NCBI GenBank assembly: GCA_941918925.1
Contig: OW799237.1
Coordinates: forward strand, 51,696,997 to 51,760,996
Source: Phyto melanocephala
Taxonomy: Eukaryota > Arthropoda > Insecta > Diptera > Rhinophoridae
DNA: 64,000 nucleotides
Direction of reading: 5' to 3'
Made by a program: the position numbers and the translations under genes
Shown: piece after piece, positions 43,190-53,766 of the stretch
How positions within the stretch are numbered: position 1 is the stretch's first letter
Layout of the letters: each line of letters starts with the position of its first letter
The notes under the pieces: generated by a model
Database searches by the model: none
Seen by the model: the letters and a program-made list of their open reading frames with translations, nothing else
Told to the model about the DNA's origin: nothing

Positions 43190-44857
43190 GCCCAAAATAT
43201 CATCTTTCGCAAGATGACTCTGATCATAGTCAAGACTACCATCAGGTGACAGAGACCGCGATGTTGAAGTCGATGCTCAGGGCGAGTTTGAACAGATAAA
43301 TTTTTTAGAAACAGCTCCCTGCTACCTTTCAAAGAAAGACATGTGGCGGGGAAAACAATTAAACTGCTAGTAGATACGGGTGCTAAGAATTACATTAAAC
43401 CTATTAAAGGTTTAAAAGATATTATTCCAGTAGACAACCCGTTCATGGTGAAGTCGATTCAAGGTTTCACAGCAATTAAGGAAAAATGCACTATCAATAT
43501 TTTTGACACCTGTACTACGTTTCTTATTTTACCATCCCTCTCGACGTTTGACAGTATCATTGGCCTCGATCTCTTAACACTGACGAGTGCGACACTGAAT
43601 TTCGGAAAGAATTGAAAACTAAAACTGGCATCGAAATGATTCAATTTTGAAAATGTGTCGACGTAAATTTTACGAAAGTGGAGGATATAGAAGTGCCTCA
43701 AACTATTGTGGGAAAATTTAGGGAAGTGATGGGAAAACTTTTGGGAGTTTTTGCAAACCCCAAAGAATCACTTCCGTATAATACGAACATTGTAGCAACT
43801 ATCCGTACCAATAGTAGCGATCCAGTCTACTCCGAACTATATCCATATCCCAAGGGTGTAGCAGATTTCGTTAATAATGAAATTAAAGAACTTCTTCAGA
43901 ACGGCATCATACGGCCTTCTAGGTCACCCTACAATAACCCTATTTGGGTTGTCGATAAAAAAGGGAGGGATGAGCATGGTGGTATAAAGAAACGACTAGT
44001 TATAGATTTCAGGAAATTAGACGGCATAACTGTTGACGACAAATACCCGATTCCCCAAATAAATGATATTCTCTCAAATCTTGGTAAAGCGAGATTCCTC
44101 ACGATACTTGACCTCAAGTCAGGCTTCCATCAGATAACGTTGTCTGAACAAGATCGGGTAAAACGGCATTCTCAGTCGGAAATGGGAAGTACGAATTTTG
44201 TAGGCTTCCTTTTGGCCTTAAGAATGCCCTCAGTATCTTTCAAAGAGCCATTGATGATGTCCTGAGAGAGCAAATTGGGTAGTCATGTTACATTTATGTT
44301 GACGATGTGATCATTTTCTCTGAAACCGAGGAAGATCATGTAGAATATATTGAGTGGGTGTTAGGCAGACTATATGAAGCCAATATGAGAATTTCTCGAG
44401 AGAAATCACATTTCTTTCAGGAAAATGTCGAATACCTCGGTTTTGTGGTATCTAAAAATGGCATCAGAACGCGCCCGGAAAAGGTGGAGTCCATCCGCAA
44501 TTACGAAAGACCTTCTACACTCTTTAATGTAAGGTCGTTTTTGGGATTGGCAATATATTACAGATGCTTTATTAAGGATTTCGCATCTATTGTAAAACCG
44601 CTGACGGACATTTTAAAAGGCGATAACGGCAAGATTAGTGCCTCCCAATCAAAGAAGGTGAAGATAAATTTTAATAAAGAACAACTTCAAACGTTTGAAA
44701 AATTGAAAGAGGTTCTTACTTCCGAAGAAGTTAGCTTCTCTATCCCGATTTTAAGAATCCATTTGACCTAACGACAGACGCCTCCTCTTTAGGCTTAGCA
44801 GCAGTCCTTTCACAGGGGGGGAGGCCAATCACCATGATTTCTAGAACTCTGAAAGAT
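43190..44857 (+). pseudogene. Gag tail, protease and reverse transcriptase, LTR element 1
   Basis: The gag tail reaches a TTTTTTA slippery heptamer at 43301-43307, after which protease is in the -1 frame: KLLVDTGAKNY is the aspartic protease active site. The reverse transcriptase follows with EIKELLQNGIIRPSRSPYNN, VIDFRKLDGITVDDKYPIPQ, LTILDLKSGFHQITL, then a frameshift around 44170-44280. YVDDVIIFSE is the catalytic box. The connection domain FLGLAIYYRCFIKDFASIVK and the first RNase H motif (LTTDASSLGLAAVLSQ) follow before the element is cut off at about 44857. Frameshifts and the missing RNase H and integrase make it inactive. Confidence 0.9.
43301..43307 (+). promoter_or_regulatory. Putative -1 ribosomal frameshift site (relic)
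   Basis: The heptamer T TTT TTA in the gag frame (AAT TTT TTA) sits just before the protease frame. The same heptamer in the same codon phase is found in element 2. Confidence 0.6.
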
Positions 44858-45379
44858 AGAGAACTTTTATTTTTGATCGAAAAAATAAAAAGAAAAAAAT
44901 AACTTTTATTTTTGCTTGAAAAAATAAAAATCAAAATTGTAAAAAGCAACATATTTTATCATAGACTAATGCATAAGGATCAATATGGTATACTTGAATC
45001 CGTTTTCCGACATTTACTTCTATATGATTTTTTTGTTGTAAAATTTCAAAATAACTGTTATTTTCGGTCCCTGGTATAAATATCTGTTTACCATACAAAA
45101 GGCATGACAACGTTGATTAGCCAAACACTCTACACCTCCCTTTTACGGAAACAATAATTAATTGATTATTCTTTGAACAATGATATAAAATAAAATTATA
45201 AAATATAACGGAGCATATGTAAGGTTCTTTTTCTTTTTGAATAATTGCACGCGTATTTTATGTATTTTATATTCATGCTTTATTAAGGAGTGGCTTCTAC
45301 AAACCTTAAATACTAACAAATACTACAATGGGATATAACGATCTCCCATGCTTAATTGAGATTTGTTATTAATAAGCTA
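44858..45379. other. Unassigned DNA
   Basis: Opens with two near-copies of AACTTTTATTTTTG-type sequence flanking GAAAAAATAAAAA (44864-44935), partly palindromic. Otherwise nothing recognised. Confidence 0.4.
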
Positions 45380-45893
45380 AACAAGTAAAAGTGCTATATT
45401 CGGCCGTGCCAAATCTTATATACCCTTCACAACGTGTAGTCATGCAATTACAATTGCTTGTATCACTATTCATCTCATATGAAACAGGTACATACATATA
45501 AAAACATACATACATATATAAAAACATCCCATTGCAGAATTATAAATAGTAATCAAAAAAAATTTAAAAAAATTAAAAATTTTTTTTTTTAAATATTATA
45601 AAAAAATAATAAAAGTATAAATAATATATAAACTAAAATTTTTTTTTGGCTCAGCTGGGATTCGATGCCACGTTTACTCTAACCAGTATATATGTATGTT
45701 GTTGTTGTAATTGTGAAAATAAACGAGGTGGTCGTGGTTCTTTCCTCATACCTCAGAAAGTTATGGGGCGATTGTCCTGAATTTCAATAGCGATTCATTT
45801 CCGGATATTTCCAAAAGATTGATACCATACTCAGATCTGTGGAACATATAGTTGCTTCTAAAAGTTGATTTCAACCAACACACGGACAGACAG

Positions 45894-47091
45894 TGTAACG
45901 TGGAAAATTCCACGTACATATGTTGTACCTAATGTTTAATATCAATATTATGATACCAGCCTAATATAAACACGTGTTGTTGACATGACGCGTTGTTAGT
46001 GTAACAACATGGTAAGGTACACTTCACCTTATACAAACGTGGGTGTGTGTGTGTGTGTATGCACACATCACAGGCCATGTATATTAGTTAAGTTAGTTAA
46101 ATAAGTTACGATTCTCAATTAGTTTATTTAAGTTTTTGTATAAGGAAGTTAGATTAAGTTAGAGTCGGGGCGTTTTCATACCAGACGAGAAAACTCCAAG
46201 CAAGTCTTGGAGATTATATTAATAATCTGAGAAGAGCCGACTAGTCCTTGCAAAACTAGTTGCCGAATACTTAAGTATTAACCAATCAGTAGTAGCGAAA
46301 GCTAGGTACTGGGAGATTAATAAATGCCCGTATTTACAGCGGCTTCGGCTGACTGTTCCCACAGCGGTTTCGACTGACTGTTCCCACAGCGGCTTCGGCT
46401 GACTGTTCCCACAGCGGCTTTGGCTGACTGTTCCCACGGCGGCTTCGGCTGACTGTTCCCACAGCGGCTTTGGCTGACTGTTCCCACAGCGGCTTCGGCT
46501 GACTGTTCCCACAGCGGTTTCGACTGACTGTTCCTACAGCGGCTTCGGCTGACTGTTCCCACAGCGGCTTCGGCTGACTGTTCCCACAGCGGCTTCGGCT
46601 GACTGTTCCCACAGCTGCTTCGGCTGACTGTTCCGTAGTGTAGAACACATTGTAAATATTTAGAAATTAGAGTTAAGATATTATTTACGAATTGTTAACT
46701 ATTACCCGAATGTGTTAGTAATATACCCGATTATTATTATTCATTACCCGAGTATTTACCGATTATTTACGAAGTACTTAATACTATTACCGATTGTTAA
46801 TTATCCATAAGATATTTAATATTATAACCGATTGTCAGTATTATACCCGATTATTATTATTCATCACCCGAGTATTTACCATATATTTTACCGATTGTCA
46901 ATTATTTACGAAGTACTTACTACTATTACCGATTGTTAATTATCCACACGATATTTAATATTATAACCGATTGTCAGTATTATACCCGATTGTTAATTAT
47001 TGTAGAAATTGTAAAATCTCCGAACGTTCCCGCGTTGCTGAACCCGACAGCTCGACTCCGAAGGGGCATCCCGTGAAAAGCCGAGTATATA
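45894..47091 (+). repeat. 5' LTR of element 3, first part (continues 53562-53764)
   Basis: Matches the 3' LTR from TGTAACGTGGAAAATT through the 25-bp array and the ACCGATTGTTAATTAT-rich section to CCGTGAAAAGCCGAGTATAT. After the element 2 insertion it resumes with ATACTGCAAGCCGATTGAAT and ends CACGTTACA at 53764. A likely polyadenylation signal AATAAA lies in TTTTTAATAAAATAAATAAT near 53633. Confidence 0.9.
46336..46635. repeat. 25-bp minisatellite in the 5' LTR, about 12 units
   Basis: Unit ACAGCGGCTTCGGCTGACTG plus TTCCC, with a variant using GCGGTTTCGACTGACTG. Three units make 75 nt, so antisense translation gives a 25-residue repeat open in every frame; these are shadows. Confidence 0.95.
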
Positions 47092-47376
47092 AGTTAATAG
47101 TTCCACAAGTTCTTAACCGCTTACACGATTATTAATTGAAACAATGTGTTCTAGTGTCAAAATGTGACTAACTATTTTAATTTATTTTATTTTATTTCTA
47201 CATTTATTGACAATTCAAATTTGAGTTACTAGATTAAAAATAAATTAAATAAAATAATATAATAATATCAAGAAGAAAGTAGAATATAACAAGGTATTTT
47301 ATTTAGTTATAAGTTAATATTAAGTGTAAAGCATTAAATAGTATCGTACTTAAATAATTCATATTATGTGATAACT
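47092..47376 (-). repeat. 3' LTR of element 2
   Basis: 285 bp. It differs from the 5' LTR at two sites noted by eye (TTCCACAAG against TTCCAGAAG, and CTAGTGTC against CTATTGTC). Confidence 0.93.
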
Positions 47377-47391
47377 TCCCCCCTTCTTAAG
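47377..47391 (-). promoter_or_regulatory. Polypurine tract of element 2
   Basis: On the minus strand TTAAGAAGGGGGGA sits directly against the 3' LTR start AGTTATCAC. Primes plus-strand synthesis in this class of element. Confidence 0.75.
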
Positions 47392-47410
47392 AATGAAACG
47401 TCCTCGTTTT

Positions 47411-48281
47411 TATACCCTTCACACAGTGAAAAAGGGTATATATAGGTTTGTCATTCCGTGTGAAATTTCTACAATTTTCATTTCCGACCCCATAAAGTAT
47501 ATATTTTCTGAAAGCTTATGAATAGGGAAGTCGATTAAGCTCTGTCAGTCTGTCCGTCTGTCCGTCTGACCGTCTGTCCGTGTGTATGTTGAAATCAACT
47601 TTTTGAAGCCCCCCGACATCACTTGGACCCGGGTGAGGTATTAAAATATCAGAAATATTCGGGAGTATATCGCTATTGAAAATCAGAAACATCGGTACAT
47701 AAACAACTGAGATATGAGCAAAAACCCACGACCACCTCGATTTTTTTTTCACAAAAACAACATTACAACAACAACATACCTACATACAAACTTGTATATT
47801 GGCTAAAGTAAAGGTGGGATCGAATCCCAGCTGAGCCAAAAAAAAAATTTTTTTATATTTTAAAAATTTTTTTTTAATTTTTTTTTTATTTTTTTTTTTA
47901 TTTTTTATTTAATATATTATTTATATTTTTATTATTTTTTTTTCTAATTTTTTTTTTTATTTTTTTTTTGTTTTATATTAATTATATATATTTTAATTAC
48001 TTTTTTAAAATTTTTTTTTTTAAATTTTTTTTTTAATTTTTTTTTTAAATTTTTTTTTTAAATTTCTTTTTTTAAATTTTTTTTTTATTTTTTTTTTTAA
48101 CATACATACGTAAATTTATAATTTTACAATGGGATGTTTTTTATATATGTATATTTTTTATATGTATGTACGTATTTCATATGAGATGAATGGTGATACA
48201 AACTACTGTTATTGCATGACTACACGTTGTGAAGGGTATATAAGATTCGGCACGGCCGAATATAGCGCTCTTACTTGTTTT
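47411..48281 (+). mobile_element. DINE-1-like Helentron, subfamily A, complete, inside element 2
   Basis: Starts TATACCCTTCACACAGTGAA and ends with hairpin TTCGGCACGGCCGAA, TATAGCGCTCTTACTTGTTT. About 870 bp, with a 250-bp A/T tract at 47840-48110. It lies in the short 3' untranslated region of the youngest LTR element, between pol and the polypurine tract, so it must be one of the most recent insertions in the window. Confidence 0.92.
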
Positions 48282-48375
48282 AGCTTACTTTACAAACTAA
48301 GCGAAGGAGAAAAGAAAACAAGATGAATGCAGCCAAGTTTTGAAATGTTAAGAAGACGTGAATTCACTTTTGAGA

Positions 48376-51300
48376 TTATCTGATGTTATCCTTATGTATT
48401 TCCTTGCCATCTATTATAACTTTTGTACCTAAGTCCTTTTCGACAACCTTTTCAATATATACCTTATCAACTTTATTGCCCAGTCTCTTATTCCGTCGAA
48501 CAAACACTATATCACCTATGTTAAATTTTCGATTAGTATTATATAGCTTATCTACAGTTTTCGATTGTGCGGCAACTATATTGTCCCTTATGCTTTTTAA
48601 ACTGTCAGTAGCAAAAAATTGAAGAACATCGATCGGTTTTCTCCCAGTAACTGAATGAATAGTATTATTGTATCTATGAGTGGAAATAAGTATCAAATCG
48701 GACGTATCCGTAACATCGTATTGTGCTTTAATGCACCTGGCAATTTCAAGCAAAGTCGAGTGCAACCTTTCTACTTGACCATTGCTTTCACTGTGTAAAG
48801 GCGGTATAAAAAATTGTTCAATTCCAAAGAAATCCCTTAGCATATTTTTAATTGTATTCGATTGAAAAGACTTTTCGTTATCAGAAACAATAAGCTTAGT
48901 GTTTTTAAAAATATTCAGGATTTGTATAAGGGCAGTTTTAACATCGACAAGACATCTTGAAGCTATTGGTATAGCAATTGCATATTTTGAGAACTTGTCA
49001 AGGCACGTGAGGAAATGAAGTTTATTAGTTGAAAATATGTCTATGTGAAGTATTTGTCCGGGGAAATCTGGTATTGGTGATGCACCGATTGTTGGTTTGT
49101 TTGGCTTTCTATTGTACTTATTTTCCAAACATATTTTGCAGTTTCTAATTATCGATTGCAGCATTTTCTTTATTTTAGGGAAAAAATATTCCGATGTAAT
49201 TTGTTTGTAATTTTCATTTAAAGATCTATGAGCACGGTAATGTTCCAAATTTAATGTCTCCAGTTGATCATTTTTATTTGTTAAATCTATTACAAACTTT
49301 TGTGTGTGGATAAATTTTATTGATGGAAAATGATCGAGTAGTTCATTTTGAATTTCTGCCAGAGTGCTTAAGTCGCAATATATAGCATTGACTGCTCGAG
49401 GGTGAACGCAATCTTGCAGAATCATTATCAGTTGCTGAACGTTTTTATAGTTTATAATGTGTCTTCTATATTGTTGAAAAAAAATTTTTGTTATTTTTCT
49501 ATCTCCTGCAGCTTTTGAAATAATGAGCTGATTTGTAAATTGATTAACAGGTACAGACACTGACTTTATTGTCTTTGTAAATGATATTTCACTATGTAGA
49601 GTTTCCGAGCTTATGCTATGGAAATTGTTCATATATTGGCGCGACAGCGCGTCCGCTACAACATTTTCTTTGCCAGGCTTATAATAAAATTTCGGGAAAA
49701 AGTCAGCTATAAACGCTTGCCATCTTTTAATTTTGGGATTTGGGTTCTTGTCGGAAGTTGCGAATGTTAACGGCTGGTGGTCAGTAAAAATGTTAATGTT
49801 TTTGACTCCGTACAAAAAATTTCGTAATTTTTGCAATGACCAAACGATACAGAGCAATTCGCGCTCATTTGTTGTATAATTTTGTTCCGTGGATGATAGT
49901 GTTCGGGAAATCATGGTGATTGGTTTACCATTTTGGGACAAAACAGATCCAATAGCGTTAGAACTAGCGTCGGTTGTCAATTCAAAAGGCTTATTAAAAT
50001 CTGGATGCTGAAGCAGTACATCCTCGGAAGCTAGTATGGACTTTACCTTTTCGAACGCACTAAGTGCTTCTGGAGACAGACTGATTTTGACGTTCTTAGA
50101 TTTTGTAGCATTAATGTTTTCGTTTTCTCCACGAAGGTGTATGGTTAGCGGTTTAACTATGTTAGCATAATTTTTGATAAATCTTCTATAATATCCGGCT
50201 AGACCAATAAAAGACCTTAAAGCTCTCAGTGTTTTGGGTATTTGAAAATTAAGGATGTCGTGTACTTTATCGGGAGATGTTTTGATTTCATTCTGCGAAA
50301 CAACGAATCCGAGAAATTCTCCTTCGTTCCTAAAAAATTTTGATTTTTCTGTAGATATTCGCATTCCAGCATTTGACAATTTTTTTAATAATTTATCGAC
50401 ATGAGTAATATGACTATTTGCGTCTTCGGAAAAAATTATTACATCATCCATGTAAACAAAGCACGTTTTTCCTATTTCGTCTCGCAAAATGTCATCAATA
50501 GCTCTTTGGAAAATACTAGGTGCGTTCCTGAGCCCAAAGGGTAAGCGACAAAATTCATACTTTCCATTGTTGATACTGAAGGCGGTTTTATATCTATCTT
50601 TCTCTGCCAATGTGATCTGGTGAAACCCGGATTTTAGATCGAGAGTTGAAAAAAATTTTGATTTGCCTAGATTTGATAAAATGACTGAAATATGCGGCAT
50701 GGGATATTTATCTGGGACAGTAAAGTCATTTATTTTTCGGAAATCTACAACCATTCGTGATTTTTGCTTGCCGTCACAATCTACGCCTTTTTTACTAACA
50801 ACGTGGATGGGCGAATTATAAGGCGATGAAGATTTTCTTATAATACCATCTCTAAGCAAATTCTCTATTTCAGTATTTATAAACTCTGTTGCTGAAATGG
50901 GGTACGGATAGCTACGAGAATAAATAGGTTCTGTTTTAGTTAAATTTATCGTGGCTTCGACTTGAGTGTTGGCTGGCAAGGCTCTGTCTGGGTCAGCAAA
51001 TGCAATTAAGTTATCCTGAACAAGATTTTTAAATTCACTTTGTAAATCGATAGCAATGGAATTGTCGTCAATTTCTATCGATTTTACTTGTTTGCACAAA
51101 AAATGGTTAATTTGTTCTTTTCCAGTTTTATGAAAAAGAATACCAACTTTGACATCTATTACAGCTTTTTTTTTCTTTAAAAAGTCATAGCCTAGAATTC
51201 CATCGAAAGAGTTTAGGCAGGGTAGTATAAAAAAGGTAGTTGTATGGTTCAAAAGGCTTATTTCACACTTTTCTTCAATTAGCGTAGATCCATTTATTGA

Positions 51301-51455
51301 TTTGATTCGGAATGGTTTGGTTACTTGGTTAACACCATTAATAAAATTTAAGTTGCGTATGTAATTTTTGGAAGTGCCTGTGTCTACTAGAAGATTTAGC
51401 TCCTGACCATGTATTGTTTTTTTAACAATATATGGCAGAAGCGATTTTACACTAA
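48376..51455 (-). CDS. Pol polyprotein (protease, RT, RNase H, integrase), LTR element 2
   Basis: Read in the -1 frame after the slippery site; no own AUG is expected (an internal Met lies at 51252). Protease: LNLLVDTGTSKNYIRN. Reverse transcriptase: [77 protein letters not shown] and YMDDVIIFSED (catalytic DD). RNase H: LTTDASSNAIGSVLSQNG, NERELLCIVWSL and FTDHQPL (D-E-D). Integrase: HYRAH...CKICLENK zinc-binding module, ILHIDIFST (D), LIVSDNEKSFQSN (D) and ESNGQVERLHSTLLEI (E). All catalytic residues I can check are present and the frame is open for about 1,025 codons. Functionally it would replicate and integrate the element. Confidence 0.93.
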
Positions 51456-52532
51456 AAAATTCAAATTATCGATTGCGTCACCTTCGAATTCGTCATAAGA
51501 AAAATGTTCGTCTCCATTTGTCTCATCATCTACCTCATAATTTTCAGTGTGGTTTATTCTCTGAGCCTTTGGAACTGGAGACTGACTGGAGTTGTTACTG
51601 AATTGACGTTTGAATCTATTTTCATTGGAAATTGTCTTTTGCCTATTGAGAGTGGGATTGAAATTTTGGGGCTGGAGTTCTAACCCATTCGAAAATGCTG
51701 TTGGTTTTCTAAAATATGATGAATTTTTGTCGACTTCCATTGGAACGAGCGTGGTTCGTTTGTCGAAGGGTGCAAGGTGATAATCTACTTTAGGTAAATT
51801 GTTATTTGAATAAGGTAAATTTATTTGAGGCAAATTTTTTGAGTTAGCAAATGCGTTTGCGAATTTATAACGTTCATGGTTTTGTTCAAGTTCTTGAGCT
51901 GTCGCTAAAGCTGTTGGTAAGTCTGGTGGATTCGAGGAGAAACATATATCGGATAACGATTTACGAAGACCTGATATAAATACACGTAGAGCGTTTGCCC
52001 TTGCCCTCTCGTTTAAGGCTTCGATAACCTCTTTTTTATCTGAATTAGTCATAATAATTTTATTATTAATTAGTGTCAGTTGCCTGTTAACTTTGTCATA
52101 ATATTCATTTATTGTCAACTTTCCTTGTCTAAAAACACTGAGCTCATTTTCTAATAAGTACAACGGCCTTTTATCAGAGTAAGATTGATCCAATCGCGAT
52201 ATTATGGCATCAAAATTAAAAATTGTGTTAAACGAACTTAGGATAGAATTTGCCTCACCGACTATTTTATTTCTTAAAATGCCCATAGCAATATAATATG
52301 CTTCGGACCCCTTTGTATAATAATTTATAGCGAATTTTGCAGACTCTCTCCATGCTGGGTACTCGCTTGCATTCTCGCTAAACTGCGGAAGCGATTTTAT
52401 GAGGTCCAAATTTGTGTTTCCAGCAGCAGCGCCAGGTTGAATGGTTACTGGAATTAAAGGTTCCACTCGACTTGGTTGCAATTGTTCTACAGCTACTGTT
52501 AAATTACGAATATGTTCTAAAATTTCCTGCAT
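51447..52532 (-). CDS. Gag polyprotein, LTR element 2
   Basis: 361 codons, intact. It begins MQEILEHIRNLTVAVEQLQP, followed by LIKSLPQFSENASEYPAWRE (matrix/capsid-type fold entry), ILRNKIVGEANSILSSFNTI, RLDQSYSDKRPLYLLENELS and ALRVFISGLRKSLSDICFSS. The tail is Asn/Pro/Gln-rich with VPMEVDKNSS and an acidic end (EVDDETNGDEHFSYDEFEGD). No CCHC zinc knuckle is seen, as in other gypsy-group Gags. It ends NLNFLV at a TAA overlapping the pol frame. Forms the particle around the RNA. A homologue in element 1 is decayed. Confidence 0.92.
   Translation of the reverse strand: MQEILEHIRNLTVAVEQLQPSRVEPLIPVTIQPGAAAGNTNLDLIKSLPQFSENASEYPAWRESAKFAINYYTKGSEAYYIAMGILRNKIVGEANSILSSFNTIFNFDAIISRLDQSYSDKRPLYLLENELSVFRQGKLTINEYYDKVNRQLTLINNKIIMTNSDKKEVIEALNERARANALRVFISGLRKSLSDICFSSNPPDLPTALATAQELEQNHERYKFANAFANSKNLPQINLPYSNNNLPKVDYHLAPFDKRTTLVPMEVDKNSSYFRKPTAFSNGLELQPQNFNPTLNRQKTISNENRFKRQFSNNSSQSPVPKAQRINHTENYEVDDETNGDEHFSYDEFEGDAIDNLNFLV
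51453..51459 (-). promoter_or_regulatory. Putative -1 ribosomal frameshift site at gag-pol overlap
   Basis: Gag codons AAT TTT TTA form the slippery heptamer T TTT TTA, followed by GTG TAA (gag stop). Slipping back one base enters the open protease frame directly. The heptamer and its phase are the same as in element 1. Confidence 0.75.
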
Positions 52533-52777
52533 CTACCGCCGATTCAACAAGGCTTAATATTTCGTTTCTATTCATTTTGTTTTATTTTCTCCTTTTATTA
52601 TTATATTATATTTATATTAGGAAAAAAATAAATTTAATTTACTAGTGACAAAAATTTAATACAAAAAAGTAAAAAATGTCCCGTCAAAAATTAATAATTA
52701 AATAGTATAATTAAATATATTTATGGTAATTAAACAAAAATTAATAGTAATACCTAAAAATCGTAATATATTTCTAT

Positions 52778-52912
52778 TCTCTGTGAACTGCACTACTCTG
52801 ATGTATTTCTGCTCTCTGTGAACTGCACTACTTTGATGTATTTTTGCTCTCCGTAAACTGCACTACTTTGATGTATTTCTGCTCTCTGTGAACTGCACTA
52901 CTTCGATTATAT
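52778..52912. repeat. 36-bp tandem repeat in the leader of element 2, about 4 units
   Basis: Unit CTCTCTGTGAACTGCACTAC plus TTTGATGTATTTCTG. Copies end CTCTGATGTATTTCTG, TTTGATGTATTTTTG, TTTGATGTATTTCTG, TTCGATTATATTTTT. It lies between the primer site and gag, the position where gypsy carries its insulator. Confidence 0.9.
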
Positions 52913-53258
52913 TTTTGGTTTGAATTTACACGATCGGCTGCTTGTTCCGATAACTCTGGATGATTTAGTACGTCTGCGTTTAAGTTGTTCTTCCTTTTCC
53001 TTTGTATTAATTTTATTTTGATATTTTTATTTGATTGTTCTATTTCTATTCTTTCATAAAGAACTTCTCGGGTTGATTAATACCAGTTAAAAAAAATTTC
53101 TTCATCAGTTTTTTTGTATGAAAAGCGTACAATGAATGCTTTTATAAATGTTTTATGAACATATATTTCACATTAATGCCTTTGTTAGCACTTTAAATAA
53201 AATTATCACCAAAATTATTTTTCTTTCAAATAAATACTAAATTTTATATATTTTGTTG

Positions 53259-53277
53259 TTGTTGTCGTTGGGCGCCA
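53259..53277 (-). promoter_or_regulatory. Primer binding site of element 2
   Basis: On the minus strand the LTR end AACT is followed by GGCGCCCAACGACAAC, giving TGGCGCCCAAC with the last LTR base. This matches the 3' end complement of a tRNA-Lys-type primer for its first bases. Confidence 0.6.
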
Positions 53278-53561
53278 GTTAATAGTTCCAGAAGTTCTTA
53301 ACCGCTTACACGATTATTAATTGAAACAATGTGTTCTATTGTCAAAATGTGACTAACTATTTTAATTTATTTTATTTTATTTCTACATTTATTGACAATT
53401 CAAATTTGAGTTACTAGATTAAAAATAAATTAAATAAAATAATATAATAATATCAAGAAGAAAGTAGAATATAACAAGGTATTTTATTTAGTTATAAGTT
53501 AATATTAAGTGTAAAGCATTAAATAGTATCGTACTTAAATAATTCATATTATGTGATAACT
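53277..53561 (-). repeat. 5' LTR of element 2
   Basis: 285 bp, AGTT...AACT ends, followed outward by TATA target duplication at 53562-53565. Confidence 0.93.
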
Positions 53562-53766
53562 TATATACTGCAAGCCGATTGAATCTAAATTATCGTTTAA
53601 ATTTTGCTATTATAATTGTAAATTGAAAATTTTTAATAAAATAAATAATTATTGTAACCCCCCGAAAGGGTAAAACAACTGTCTTATTACATAAGGTTTG
53701 TGGACCCGTAAGTAGACCCTGGACACGACCAAGCTATCCCAGCCAACGACAAAACCACGTTACAAA

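Larger units (their letters stand above)
36366..44857 (+). mobile_element. Decayed Ty3/gypsy LTR element 1, split by later insertions
   Basis: The leader contains a direct repeat of about 155 bp at 36366-36535 and 36953-37105 (CTGACCTCACAGAAAATAAA, GTTCTTATCGCTACCTA, AACAAACAAAAGTAAAAGGG), which may be LTR-derived; the intervening 420 bp is unassigned. Gag is at 37388-38450 and protease-RT at about 43190-44857. The 4.7 kb between them is a pile of insertions (hAT relic, MITE, DINE with Helitron). The element stops in early RNase H. It is related to element 2 at 47092-53561 in gag and pol. Confidence 0.8.
47092..53561 (-). mobile_element. LTR element 2: intact-looking gypsy-type retrotransposon without env
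   Basis: Two 285-bp LTRs (47092-47376 and 53277-53561) with AGTT...AACT ends, flanked by TATA (47088-47091, 53562-53565). In transcription order (minus strand): 5' LTR, TGGCGCC-type primer site, leader with tandem repeats, gag, -1 frameshift, pol, polypurine tract, 3' LTR. The LTRs differ at two positions by eye. Only about 95 nt separate pol from the DINE insertion and about 35 nt remain beyond, so there is no room for env. The TATA target and AGTT ends fit the gypsy/17.6 group. Confidence 0.93.

Noticed and set aside
46219..46648. Antisense repeat proteins (NSQPKPLWEQSAEAAV-type) of about 100 residues
   Set aside because: Product of the 25-bp minisatellite being open in every antisense frame; the same at 56133-56562.
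48282..48375. Possible env gene downstream of pol in element 2
   Set aside because: Only about 95 nt before the DINE and about 20 nt after it to the polypurine tract; no room or open frame.
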